From the NCBI GenBank assembly GCA_900540735.1, contig UQHB01000003.1, forward strand, positions 1 through 64,000: a DNA stretch of 64,000 nucleotides, given 5' to 3'. The notes below the pieces were generated by a model. The model saw nothing but the letters and a program-made list of their open reading frames with translations, was not told the origin of the DNA and ran no database searches. The translations under genes and the position numbers were made by a program. Each line of letters starts with the position of its first letter. Positions within the stretch are counted from its first letter, which is position 1. The stretch comes from an uncultured Megasphaera sp. GTDB lineage: Bacteria; Bacillota; Negativicutes; Veillonellales; Megasphaeraceae. This document shows, one piece after another, positions 16,010 through 24,841 of this stretch.

Positions 16010-17410
16010 CTACTCTCTCGAAATGCGGCCAATGTTTGCAAAGGCTTTTTCAAGTGCCGGGTCTTCTTCTTTTCTCGGCATTGCGTCTTGTGCGTGTGTC
16101 TGTACGGCCTGTTCCGTTAATTTCATCATGTCGACCATGCCTTTAAAAGCAGATGCCGGGTAACTGTCCGTGGCAATCCCTTTTTGTTTCAGTGCTTCTT
16201 TGTAAATTTCGTCGGCACTGTCAAAGGCTAATGGGTCAACAACACCGATAAACGGCTTGCAGTCGTTAGCCGCTTGATTAAGGTCGCGGAATTTCTGTGT
16301 CAATTCTTTTCGTACTTCTTCCTTAATAACATTTGCGTCAATCGTTGGTTCCACTGGCTTAACTCCTTTCGTTGGTTTTGCGTCTTGTGCGTGAGACGGC
16401 GGTTCCGGATGCGGTGGCTCTGGTGTCGTCTGTTCTGCCGACGGTGTCGCTGCTGGTACAGGTTGTGTGCCGTGTACTGGTTCAGCAGGTTTAGGAGCCG
16501 CTGGCTGTAACGGTTCATCACCTGCGGCAACAGGAGCCGCACCACCTTCGCCGCCAACAGGTGCTGGCTGTGGAGCTGTTTCTTGCGCCGGATTCATTTT
16601 GCCGCGCACCTTATCCAATAAGGACGCAACTTGTGCCTTGCCTGCGTCGTCCATCGACGTAAACAAGCCGTTGACAAGGTCGCCAGTGCCCATTGCTTCG
16701 TCAAAGCCGTCGCAGTCGCCTGTTATCATAGCCAATGCTTTCATTAAGCTTTCAAAATCCGTTGGTTGTACAGCCGGATTGATACCATCGTCATTGGCTT
16801 TCTTCGTTGCTGGTTTTGTTTTTGCCATTGTCTTTCCCTCCATTTGTTTGGGCTTTGCGTCTGCCACGGCAACATCGTGACCCGCTCGGCCTTCATTTAC
16901 TAAAGCGACGTGACTGCCTCGAATGTTCTGCATGACAAGGTCATAGTCAACGCCGTTATATGTACCCGGCTGTAACACCGGTTCATACCAGTATGAGCAA
17001 GAAATTTCACGATAACTACCATCTTCGACGGCTTGAATGGCCTTTTCGTCTGTAATGGAAAGGCTTTGCATCAAGTATGGTGCTTTGAAAACGCCGTCCG
17101 TACCAGTACTGCCAATACGATACTCTTTTTGTGGATTGTCGGCACTGTCAAGGTGGTGTTCCAATAAGAGCGGCAAGCCGTTGAACGTGTCTGCTGCTTT
17201 CGCTAATTCCTTGCCGGGACGATATACGTAATAAATACGCTCTGGCTCTAATCCTAACTCGTCGTGATTAGGAATCTCATAGCCATAATATGGATTGACG
17301 GTTTCCTTGCTGATTGGCGTGAGCTTAACATGCATGTATCCGTTCTCGTCAATACTACGCATGCTCGGCTTAATATCAAATGCAAGGACAGCGTTGTGTT
17401 TAGTGTCCAA
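16010..17410 (-). CDS. DUF2213 head maturation protein (putative prohead protease plus scaffold)
   Basis: About 466 aa. Residues 1-190 are the DUF2213 domain (NGLPLLLEHHLDS, YREISCSYWYEP, HVALVNEGRAGHDVAV), thought to be a capsid-maturation protease. Residues about 290-400 are Pro/Ala/Glu-rich and the C-terminus is helical, as in protease-scaffold fusions. The start is uncertain: an ATG at 17419 touches the AGGAGG directly, while the TTG at 17410 is nine bases from it and is preferred. The frame is open to 17428. It overlaps the MuF-like gene end. Confidence 0.75.
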   Translation of the reverse strand: MDTKHNAVLAFDIKPSMRSIDENGYMHVKLTPISKETVNPYYGYEIPNHDELGLEPERIYYVYRPGKELAKAADTFNGLPLLLEHHLDSADNPQKEYRIGSTGTDGVFKAPYLMQSLSITDEKAIQAVEDGSYREISCSYWYEPVLQPGTYNGVDYDLVMQNIRGSHVALVNEGRAGHDVAVADAKPKQMEGKTMAKTKPATKKANDDGINPAVQPTDFESLMKALAMITGDCDGFDEAMGTGDLVNGLFTSMDDAGKAQVASLLDKVRGKMNPAQETAPQPAPVGGEGGAAPVAAGDEPLQPAAPKPAEPVHGTQPVPAATPSAEQTTPEPPHPEPPSHAQDAKPTKGVKPVEPTIDANVIKEEVRKELTQKFRDLNQAANDCKPFIGVVDPLAFDSADEIYKEALKQKGIATDSYPASAFKGMVDMMKLTEQAVQTHAQDAMPRKEEDPALEKAFANIGRISRE

Positions 17411-18254
17411 GAATATCATCCTCCTCAAAGCCGGGCACTACTGGCTGATAGGTACAGTTACAATAAATCAGCTCGCCGGGCTTTACGTAGTCGCCGACAT
17501 CTTCGTCGTACATCCCTTCATCAAGCTCGAATTCTTTGCCGTCCATGGCCTCGTGCGTAATACGTGACGAGTGAACACCGGGAACGTGTATCCAAATGCC
17601 TTTCGTAATGCCTAAGGACTGGCTTCTGGCAATAGCGACTTGATTCGTGACGCGGTTAATTTGGTCACGAGCAATAAGTGCCGCCCTGTTTTCAGTGGCG
17701 AGTTCTGCTTCTTCCAACTTGTCGACCAAATACCCTTCATCACGTCCGTTCTCCGCCGCCTGCGCTACAATCTTGGCAACCTTATCGTGATAGTACTCCG
17801 GGATAGATTTAATCAGCTCTGTGTTGGTCTTGACAGAATCGTTCAGCGTCTTCTTGAGTTCCGGCGTTAAATCATAATTGACAGTCATGCCGATTTTCTT
17901 CATATTCGCCACCATTTGCTTTTGGCTCTGCTCATCAATCTTATTGACAAACTTCTTGGCGTTTGTTTCTGCTTCGGCGGCATATCGTTGTTTCCAACGT
18001 TTGAAGTTCGCACGAATACGCCGTTCCATAGCGTCTAACGGGTTATCATCCTGCGCCTGTGGAACAGTTGTCTTATATGCTCGTAGCACCGTGTCTAAGA
18101 GTGTTTTGTGCATACGCTTGATACTTTCCTTTAGCTCCTTACTGTACGACGCCTGTATGCCCTTGTTGGCTCGTATAGGCTGGAGCGTTAGGAGCTTGCG
18201 CCGTCTCATTCTGCGGTTGCTGTTGGTAGTTCGGTAACGTTTCCTGTTCGCCAT
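17400..18254 (-). CDS. Phage Mu protein F-like minor head protein
   Basis: 284 aa. The C-terminal 100 residues hold the MuF core: ENRAALIARDQINRV, KGIWIHVPGVHSSRITHEAM and ELIYCNCTYQPVVP. The N-terminal half is long charged helices. The ATG at 18254 has a good GAGGTG SD seven bases upstream, so the gene overlaps the portal gene by 116 bases in another frame. In that stretch it encodes an Arg/Asn-rich N-terminus. In the family it is ejected or sits at the portal. Confidence 0.8.
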   Translation of the reverse strand: MANRKRYRTTNSNRRMRRRKLLTLQPIRANKGIQASYSKELKESIKRMHKTLLDTVLRAYKTTVPQAQDDNPLDAMERRIRANFKRWKQRYAAEAETNAKKFVNKIDEQSQKQMVANMKKIGMTVNYDLTPELKKTLNDSVKTNTELIKSIPEYYHDKVAKIVAQAAENGRDEGYLVDKLEEAELATENRAALIARDQINRVTNQVAIARSQSLGITKGIWIHVPGVHSSRITHEAMDGKEFELDEGMYDEDVGDYVKPGELIYCNCTYQPVVPGFEEDDILGH

Positions 18255-19686
18255 TGTCTAACACCTCATCCATCGGCAGATTATTATAGCCGCTCTGTTT
18301 GTCTTTGCTGAGCCGTTCCCTTGCCTCATCTGGCGAAATGGCTCCCATATTAACGTAAAGCGTTGCCGTCTCGGCTTTCGTCTTATTCGTCGTGGCGAGC
18401 TGTGCTTCATCGTCATCATTGAGCTTTTTAAATCTAAAGGTAATATTGTCGTCAATCGTGCCGTAACGGTTCAGCTGTAAGACTTTCAATATCTTTTCGA
18501 GCTGGCTTCGCAACAACTTTTCCTGCTGGCTGGCAATATGGTCGTAATGGTTTTGCATGTCTGCATTATCTGCGGCGTTGAAACCACTCGGCGAAATACC
18601 CCACATTTTTACGGTTGGTTCGTTAAAGCAAGCCGATACCATTTCCATGGATTGCCGTACAATGTCCGTTACGCCAGACAACGGTGTCGTAATACCGATA
18701 ACGTCTTCTGTTTCTTTATCAATGACCTGTACGCCGTCGTTGCTTCGATTTTGAACAAAGTACTGCATACGGCGGTCGAGCATGTCAGCGGCTCCGCCTG
18801 TCAAAATGTCGGTCATATCTGTTTTCACGATAATGTCAGAAAACTTCTGAATAAGTCGCGCCTCAGCTTCCTTACAATCAATAAAGTGCGTGACGCTGTC
18901 CAAGACAATCTGCGCCAAGGGAATGCCAAAAAAGTTGTATGCAGGCAACAGTAATGTACTTACGTCGTTCATTCTAAAGATGCAGAACCGACTGGCGTGT
19001 ACTTCCTGCCCTAAGATAAACCACGTCTTAGGCCTGTAGTAACTTTCTTCTAAAGGATTAGTACTGTTATACAATCCCGGCGACACGTTAAACGGCTCGA
19101 CAATTTTAAATCCTCGCAACGTTCCCGGAATAAAAGTCTTATCGCCTAACGCCAATGGTAAAATCATATCCACTGGCTCCGATACACCAGTATCGATATA
19201 GAGCAGGCAACCGCCGTAATATCCATTCATGCAAAAGGCCTCGCGCAATCGGTCTCGAACGTGGAACCGTTCCAAGTCTTTCGTCAGCTCAGCTATTTTG
19301 TCGGAACCGTCGGCAGCTTCATTCTCGTCACCGTTGCCGCTGTACTCCAACTCGATGAAACGGCCTGTCATTTCGTCGGCAATCATTTCAATCCCGGCGC
19401 GAATCCACGGATTTTGGGAAATGCCAACGAGATACGAATAGCCAAGGAACTGGGGAAACATCTCCGCCCCCATCGTGCCAATAGTGTGTGTTAAAAGATT
19501 CATCGGCGCACGCATACAGCTGTCCATGGCTTGGCGTACATCTTTCGGCGGATTTCCTAAGGTCTCTGGCAAGCCGTACTTTGCAGATACTTCGTCGAAC
19601 GTCGGCGGCTGTTTTGTGGTTGTCGTGTCTATGTTGATTTTTAGTTTTCTTTTACGCCGTCGCGTCGGTTTTTTCATCGTTTCCAT
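18139..19686 (-). CDS. Portal protein (DUF1073)
   Basis: 515 aa. Typical DUF1073 portal: QNPWIRAGIEMIADEM near residue 90, GYYGGCLLYID near 155, SPGLYNSTNPLEESYYRPKT near 230, and the wing/crown segment MWGISPSGFNAADNADMQNH near 390. The C-terminus is Gln/Asn/Pro-rich. It forms the dodecameric DNA gate. Start and stop of the flanking genes are tightly packed: TAATG junction with the large terminase. Confidence 0.85.
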   Translation of the reverse strand: METMKKPTRRRKRKLKINIDTTTTKQPPTFDEVSAKYGLPETLGNPPKDVRQAMDSCMRAPMNLLTHTIGTMGAEMFPQFLGYSYLVGISQNPWIRAGIEMIADEMTGRFIELEYSGNGDENEAADGSDKIAELTKDLERFHVRDRLREAFCMNGYYGGCLLYIDTGVSEPVDMILPLALGDKTFIPGTLRGFKIVEPFNVSPGLYNSTNPLEESYYRPKTWFILGQEVHASRFCIFRMNDVSTLLLPAYNFFGIPLAQIVLDSVTHFIDCKEAEARLIQKFSDIIVKTDMTDILTGGAADMLDRRMQYFVQNRSNDGVQVIDKETEDVIGITTPLSGVTDIVRQSMEMVSACFNEPTVKMWGISPSGFNAADNADMQNHYDHIASQQEKLLRSQLEKILKVLQLNRYGTIDDNITFRFKKLNDDDEAQLATTNKTKAETATLYVNMGAISPDEARERLSKDKQSGYNNLPMDEVLDNGEQETLPNYQQQPQNETAQAPNAPAYTSQQGHTGVVQ

Positions 19687-21146
19687 TAGTACATACTCCC
19701 TCTCGGCTTTAGAATATCCGGATTGATTTGCATGCCGCCAGCTCGTGCCAGTTCGTTAAAAGCTCCGGAACTGGCATCGACTTGGTCGTCATGTTCGCCC
19801 TCTGGAAATCGTTCCAGCTCGTCAACATAGCTTTCATTCCACGGCGCAACGACAACAAAGACGTTCCCTGCCTGCCATTGTGCGGCAAACGGTTCGGCTC
19901 TCGTTACTTTATCGCCAGTTTCTTGACGAGCTATGACCTTGAAGCCGCTGAGCATTTTGACATAACTCTGCGCCTGTTCTTTCCCCGCTTGACCGGGGTC
20001 TTGAGAAATGTTAATCTTGACGCTTTTGTATTTGGCCTTGTCCATCTGTGCCGTGGCTAATACCAACTGTCGTACACTCGCAGCGTTTTCTTGTCGTCGC
20101 ACCACGTCGAGAATGTAATAGTTTTTATCCCTATCCATTCCCATCAATACGCCAGCTGTTGCATCAGGGCTCTTGTTACTTTCGGATGGTTCTGTTGCCG
20201 CCAAGTCCCATTTGCGTACGAGCTTGACCAGCTTCGGAACTTTACCCGCCTCGATGAACGTTACTTGCGTGCGGTTGAATATCAACCCAGCCGCAGGACG
20301 GATGAGCCAGTTGCCATGCAAGAGCCGTTCCCGGTCTACGGTTGACAAGGCGTTTAAGTTTGCCAAATAACCGGGGTCTTTCTTGAGTAAAATCTTATTA
20401 TCGTAAACATTCGAGGCAATGAACGTAAAAGACTTTATCAAGCCTCGTTCCTCATCCGTCTTGAGATGCGCTTTTTCGGCTACCTCGTCTTTCGTGTCGC
20501 CCCACGTTATTTCCCCTTTGTAGCGATAGAAATACCGCAACTTTCCCGACCGCTCCGTAATAGGATAGCCCGTCTTTTGGTCAATCCACCATGCGATAAG
20601 CTTGGCAACCCACGAATTAACGTCGGGGTTTGTCGTCGCTCGAATATACGGCCTTACGCCGCACGTCGAACGGTTACGGGACAACATATACCAGAACTGC
20701 GAATCCGTGAAGTGTGTCAGCTCATCAAAGCATATCAAGCATATCTGAGAGCCTTGCCAGCTAAATACGTCGTCAGCCATCTGTAAGTGACTAAACGTTA
20801 TCTTTGCACCGCTAGGCCAAACAATAGTGGGTGTCGGTGACAACTTCTTAAAGCCGCCGAGTGGGATATACACTTTTTGCGCCGTATCCCATAAGCCGCC
20901 TTCGTTGGTAATCTGCTTCATGTTTCGGCGAAAAAACACCGTACCAAATCCGCCGTTATCCATATGTCGTAAGGGCTCCATCAATAAGGCGTATGTCTTG
21001 CCACCACCAGCAGCGCCACCGTAAATCGCTATATCTGCTGGCGTAGAAAGGAACTTTGTTTGTGGTCCTTTCTGAGGAATAACATATTCTTGCGGTGCTT
21101 CTCCAGCCATGGCATATAGCGCGTCCGTATCCATTTGCATTGCCAT
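19686..21146 (-). CDS. terL: Terminase large subunit
   Basis: 486 aa from ATG 21146 (SD AGGCGG). ATPase: Walker A GGAAGGGKT near residue 45 and Walker B LICFDELTH near 140. RNase H-like nuclease: WDLAATEPS, DPGQAGK and the HDDQVDA motif near the C-terminus supply the acidic metal ligands. It packages DNA into the prohead through the portal. Adjacent terS and portal confirm the call. Whether the phage uses cos or pac is not visible. Confidence 0.92.
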   Translation of the reverse strand: MAMQMDTDALYAMAGEAPQEYVIPQKGPQTKFLSTPADIAIYGGAAGGGKTYALLMEPLRHMDNGGFGTVFFRRNMKQITNEGGLWDTAQKVYIPLGGFKKLSPTPTIVWPSGAKITFSHLQMADDVFSWQGSQICLICFDELTHFTDSQFWYMLSRNRSTCGVRPYIRATTNPDVNSWVAKLIAWWIDQKTGYPITERSGKLRYFYRYKGEITWGDTKDEVAEKAHLKTDEERGLIKSFTFIASNVYDNKILLKKDPGYLANLNALSTVDRERLLHGNWLIRPAAGLIFNRTQVTFIEAGKVPKLVKLVRKWDLAATEPSESNKSPDATAGVLMGMDRDKNYYILDVVRRQENAASVRQLVLATAQMDKAKYKSVKINISQDPGQAGKEQAQSYVKMLSGFKVIARQETGDKVTRAEPFAAQWQAGNVFVVVAPWNESYVDELERFPEGEHDDQVDASSGAFNELARAGGMQINPDILKPRGSMY

Positions 21147-21187
21147 GATTAACACCGCCTTGATAAAGACAATAAAAAAGACGATGT

Positions 21188-21676
21188 TTATGCATCGTCT
21201 GTATCTCTGCCATTGTCAGGCAGATAAATATGAACTTTTGAAGTACTGGCATTGATGTTAGCTTCTATAGGTCCATCATTGGAGCCAGTAACAGTCTTAT
21301 CTATTCTGTCGCGCCAATCTTCTCGGCGTCTGTTCTTGAGCCAGAAAATAAGAGCCGTCGTATCAGGTGGGACGTGTTTCTTTACCTTGCGAATACTCTT
21401 TTTGCCGTTGTTATCAATATAGGTTGTTTCCTCTTCGTAGTCATATCCCAGCATGCGCTTGATGAGTGCTTCTTCTGCCTCGTTGTCAATGACTTCCTTG
21501 CCCTTTTTTAAGGCCTCAGAAAAAGAAGAGAAACGACGCTTCCAATCATATAGCGTTTGCGTCGTAATGCCTATATTATCGGCAATGGTCTTATCTTTTA
21601 AACCATGCCTTGCCCAACCTCTAAGGATGTTTAAACCCTCGTCAGTCAGCCAATAATGAAATTTACCTTTAGCCAT
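21188..21676 (-). CDS. terS: Terminase small subunit
   Basis: 162 aa. N-terminal helix-turn-helix (KDKTIADNIGITTQTLYDWK, about residues 27-47) recognises the packaging site. It is followed by ALKKGKEVIDNEAEEALIKR and the IFWLKNRRREDWRD motif seen in phage small terminases. Start at ATG 21676 has SD GAGG. It directly follows the preQ0/DNA-modification operon on the same strand, with 62 bases between. Confidence 0.85.
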   Translation of the reverse strand: MAKGKFHYWLTDEGLNILRGWARHGLKDKTIADNIGITTQTLYDWKRRFSSFSEALKKGKEVIDNEAEEALIKRMLGYDYEEETTYIDNNGKKSIRKVKKHVPPDTTALIFWLKNRRREDWRDRIDKTVTGSNDGPIEANINASTSKVHIYLPDNGRDTDDA

Positions 21677-21738
21677 AGATTACCTCACTTCCAAAGAGGA
21701 GGCGCGACGTGTAATCCCTCTATGGCCATCTCTTTGCT

Positions 21739-22302
21739 TTATTTCATCATGTCGAAAAATAATTGTTTGGTTTCTGGCTGTTTGAATTTTCCGCCAGTAA
21801 ATATCGTTCTTGTCTTTGTTCCCGGCTTTTTAATGCCTCTTGCAGTCATGCAGGAATGTTCGCCCTCGATAAAGACGATAATGTCATCTGTTTGTATAAC
21901 CATACGTAGTACGTCGTAAATATCGGCTCCTATCTTTTCTTGGAGCTGTAACCGCCTGCATACAGCATTGGCAATACGTGCTAACTTTGATAGTCCAATA
22001 ACATATTTATTCGGAATATAGCCAATAGCAATTTTCATGTTGTACATCAAGGCAATATGGTGTTCGCAAAAACTAAATTCATCAATATCTTTCATGACCA
22101 CCATATCGTTATTCTTGCAAGGAAACACCTTCATGAATTGCGAGGCTATTTCTTTGTTGTTTATGTTTTGATACGCCAAGCGTTCTGTCATCATTTTCGC
22201 AAACCGTTTCGGCGTATCCTGTAAATCTGTATTGCTGTTACTATCTGCGCCAATGGCTTCCAACAACAACGCTCCGGCTTGCTCTAATTTATCTACATCC
22301 AT
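21739..22302 (-). CDS. folE: GTP cyclohydrolase I (FolE), phage-encoded
   Basis: 187 aa from ATG 22302, which follows the queE stop by one base and has the GAGGTG SD. Converts GTP to 7,8-dihydroneopterin triphosphate, the entry point of both folate and 7-deazaguanine synthesis. Zinc and catalytic residues are visible: EFSFCEHH and GEHSCMTARG. The DTPKRFAKMM helix is typical. Last gene of the que operon, so the product is most likely directed to preQ0 rather than folate. Confidence 0.93.
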   Translation of the reverse strand: MDVDKLEQAGALLLEAIGADSNSNTDLQDTPKRFAKMMTERLAYQNINNKEIASQFMKVFPCKNNDMVVMKDIDEFSFCEHHIALMYNMKIAIGYIPNKYVIGLSKLARIANAVCRRLQLQEKIGADIYDVLRMVIQTDDIIVFIEGEHSCMTARGIKKPGTKTRTIFTGGKFKQPETKQLFFDMMK

Positions 22303-22303
22303 A

Positions 22304-22936
22304 TTACACACCTCTTGCATTGGGCTTCCATATAAATTTATGAAGCTGTAACTGCATTTTCCATTTTTCTAAATCATGTTTTTTCATGTAGTCTACAATC
22401 TGCGCTGGTTTAATTTTCCCAAATACAGGGCTAATATAGACAGGACACACAAAGTCATAGGCATTGCATACCTTCTTTGCTTGTTCCAAGTCGTCTATAC
22501 TGCCAACTACAAATTTAACCACATCTTGCGGTCTAAGGTGGAAAAAGTTACTCGGTAACATCGCATTACTTTCGCCAGACGTTTTGCATTTATAGTCCAC
22601 CGTAAACCACACATTGGGATACTTAAAATACGGCAAAATATCCATGCTGCCGTTCGTTTCCACATTTATGTCATGGTCATGTAGTTGCTCTAATAATGTA
22701 TGTACATCTTGATATAACGGCTCTCCGCCAGTCAACGTTACATTTCGATAAGAGACTTTGTCCGCAATATCTGTAATACTCATTTCGCACCCTTGTGTAA
22801 ATGCGTATGTCGTATCACAGTATGAGCAACGTAGGTTGCATCCTGTCAAGCGGATAAAGGTTGCTAGTTCTCCAGCTCGTTTTCCTTCGCCGTCAATGCT
22901 GTCAAATATCTCATTGACGCAAAGTTTATCGTTCAT
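22304..22936 (-). CDS. queE: 7-carboxy-7-deazaguanine synthase (QueE), radical SAM
   Basis: 210 aa. The Fe-S cluster motif is CX3CX2C (CNLRCSYC, residues about 33-40), preceded by DSIDGEGKRAG and followed by TLTGGEPL. It turns 6-carboxy-tetrahydropterin into 7-carboxy-7-deazaguanine. It overlaps queD by 11 bases, implying coupled translation within the preQ0 operon. Confidence 0.93.
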   Translation of the reverse strand: MNDKLCVNEIFDSIDGEGKRAGELATFIRLTGCNLRCSYCDTTYAFTQGCEMSITDIADKVSYRNVTLTGGEPLYQDVHTLLEQLHDHDINVETNGSMDILPYFKYPNVWFTVDYKCKTSGESNAMLPSNFFHLRPQDVVKFVVGSIDDLEQAKKVCNAYDFVCPVYISPVFGKIKPAQIVDYMKKHDLEKWKMQLQLHKFIWKPNARGV

Positions 22937-23255
22937 ACGTTGCCACGTTCCCTTCGCTTTCCTGTACGGAAACTTTTACGCAAAACGGTACAGTATCGCA
23001 AATCCATTTAGCGATGTTTTCTGCCGTAGGATTGATATGTAATACGTCATTTAAATACGCATGGTCTAATTTATCATGGATGAGTGTTTTGATTTCCTTA
23101 AAGTCAACCACCATACCATTATGATTTAGTTCCGGCGACTTGCATGTCACGTAGATAATCCAATTATGACCATGTAAGTTCGTACATTGGCTTTTATAGT
23201 CCAATGACAATTTGTGTGCTGCTGAAATTTCTAATCGTTTCGTTACGGTATACAT
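22926..23255 (-). CDS. queD: 6-carboxy-5,6,7,8-tetrahydropterin synthase (QueD)
   Basis: 109 aa from ATG 23255 (SD AGAGG; a GTG at 23264 is closer to the SD). Zinc-binding His residues are in ISAAHKL and NLHGHNW, the catalytic Cys is in KSQCTNLHG, and the C-terminal QESEGN motif is present. Uses dihydroneopterin triphosphate from FolE. Placed between queC and queE. Confidence 0.93.
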   Translation of the reverse strand: MYTVTKRLEISAAHKLSLDYKSQCTNLHGHNWIIYVTCKSPELNHNGMVVDFKEIKTLIHDKLDHAYLNDVLHINPTAENIAKWICDTVPFCVKVSVQESEGNVATYER

Positions 23256-23266
23256 ATCCTTCACCT

Positions 23267-23956
23267 CTATTCAAGAGCCGGGTCTTTTACGCCATTAGCT
23301 TTGAACGCATTTGCTCTATCAATACATGTTCCACACGTTCCGCAAGGCTTGTCTCCACCTTCGTAACAGCTCCAAGTTAATTCATACGGTACATGTAATT
23401 CAAGCCCTTTCTTTACGACACCAGCCTTATTGATATGTGTAAAGGGTGCGTTAATGCTGACTTTTCCATATGCTCCAATTCTAATGGCTTCACCCATAGC
23501 CGCCATAAAATCAGAAGAGCAATCTGCATAAGCTTCGCCAGCAGCGTCATCCGCGTGGGCTCCAATGTAAATTTCCACCTCTTCGTTTGGATACAAGCTC
23601 ATCGCCAAAGAAGCACATACAGATAAAATTAAGCCATTGCGGAATGGTACGTATGTACTAACCATACCTGCTCCGTTTTGTTTGATTTGGTTTACATAAC
23701 TCATATGTACAATTTTTTCTGTAGACGCTTCGAGGAGTGGGCAGTTACTGTATTGCATAATCTGTTGTAAGTTGAATTCATAATGCACTACGTCATAATA
23801 TTTAGCTAACTTCTTTGCGCACTCCAATTCTTTTTTATGCTTTTGTCCATAAAAGATGGACACCGTGCTTACATTATCTTTTCCGTGGTCTTTTACAGCC
23901 AAGGCAAGACACGTCGTACTATCCACGCCGCCACTACTTAATACAATAGCTTTCAT
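23267..23956 (-). CDS. queC: 7-cyano-7-deazaguanine (preQ0) synthase (QueC)
   Basis: 229 aa. PP-loop ATPase motif SSGGVDST at residues 7-14; C-terminal zinc site CYEGGDKPCGTCGTC. YGQKHKKEL and VPFRNGLIL are further QueC hallmarks. It converts 7-carboxy-7-deazaguanine to preQ0 using ATP and ammonia. SD AGGAGG precedes the ATG. No Gat domain is fused, unlike phages that make deoxyarchaeosine. Confidence 0.94.
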   Translation of the reverse strand: MKAIVLSSGGVDSTTCLALAVKDHGKDNVSTVSIFYGQKHKKELECAKKLAKYYDVVHYEFNLQQIMQYSNCPLLEASTEKIVHMSYVNQIKQNGAGMVSTYVPFRNGLILSVCASLAMSLYPNEEVEIYIGAHADDAAGEAYADCSSDFMAAMGEAIRIGAYGKVSINAPFTHINKAGVVKKGLELHVPYELTWSCYEGGDKPCGTCGTCIDRANAFKANGVKDPALE

Positions 23957-23968
23957 ATAAAATTCCTC

Positions 23969-24779
23969 CTAAAGATGGGTCAATGCATAGTTCTGAAATT
24001 TTACCCATTCAGTAAAATTATTTATTGCAGCCCAACGATGGTCTTTGAGTCGTTGTCCTTCTTTTTTATTAATTCGTATTATAGTTGTTCCTGTAAATTT
24101 GTATATAGCGCCAAACCTATTACCTGTAACCCAAGCAGTGCTATCCACGCTATCAAAATGATAATAAGGAAGCAACGATACATTAGTAAAACCTAATCCA
24201 TGTATTTTTGCTCCACGCCGATGCGCTTCACGTATTAATAAAGGGAATTTCTCTCGTTCTTTTTTAGTAAATTCTTTGCTAACTATACCGCCAATGGCAA
24301 CATATGGATTTTCGCTACACATTTTTTTAAATTCTTCGATTCCTCTATTTTTATGCCAAACTGGGATACATAGCTTTCCTGTTTGTCGATTAATTTGTTT
24401 ATGAATTTCTAATACAGCATCGTAACCAATAATAGAATCTATATCTAATTCAAAAAAATGCTTAATATCATATGTATTGATAAATTTAATATACTTATCA
24501 ACATATTCATTCCAATTTATTTGTTTGCTTGCTTTGCTATTTGTTATAAAACTAAATGCACCGCTATCTAGCAAAAAATCAGAATAGTATGGCAATAGTT
24601 CTATCGTGTCCTTATTTACATAATAGAAACTTTCCAGCACCATTGGCCTAAGTTTTTTTTAAATTGCCCCCCCCCCCTTCTTTCAGCTGGAAAGATTCCT
24701 GCAAGAAAGATTCGCATGTATTAACAAACTCCTTTACAATAGATTCCCGACCATGACAGCCAGCTAAATATATTTTCAT
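23969..24779 (-). pseudogene. dpdA: DpdA-like DNA 7-deazaguanine transglycosylase, split by a one-base frameshift
   Basis: Two pieces of one TGT-like enzyme. The N-terminal part starts at ATG 24779 (perfect AGGAG SD, MKIYLAGCHGRE) and ends at TAG just after an 11-G and 8-A run. The main part begins at 24643 (VLESFYYV). TGT-fold counterparts are visible: LLDSGAFS (compare MTDSGGFQ), AIGGIVS, HGLGFTN and DSVDSTAW. The span is 811 bases; removing one A from the A8 run gives a single frame of 269 codons. It would exchange guanine for preQ0 in DNA. The C-terminal piece alone keeps most catalytic motifs and might be translated separately. Confidence 0.8.
24667..24677 (-). repeat. Poly-G tract (11 G on the coding strand) inside dpdA
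   Basis: Eleven consecutive C on the plus strand, read as four Gly codons in the 5' piece of dpdA. An A8 run (24653-24660) lies seven bases further on. With G10 the downstream frame hits TAA directly; with G11 and A7 the two halves fuse. Tracts of this length slip during replication, so phase variation, mutation or a sequencing artefact are all possible. Confidence 0.9.
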
Positions 24780-24841
24780 TTTTTCGCTCCTATAAAAATC
24801 TAGTAGTTTTACTAAATTTCCACCACCAACAAAGAAAACTT

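Noticed and set aside
16274..16557. Trp/Arg/Cys-rich ORFs on both strands in the DUF2213 gene
   Set aside because: Mirrors of a Pro/Ala-rich low-complexity linker.
21739..22302. FolE as part of a folate or biopterin pathway
   Set aside because: It is operonic with queE, queD and queC; the host pab operon is 30 kb away on the other side of the prophage boundary.
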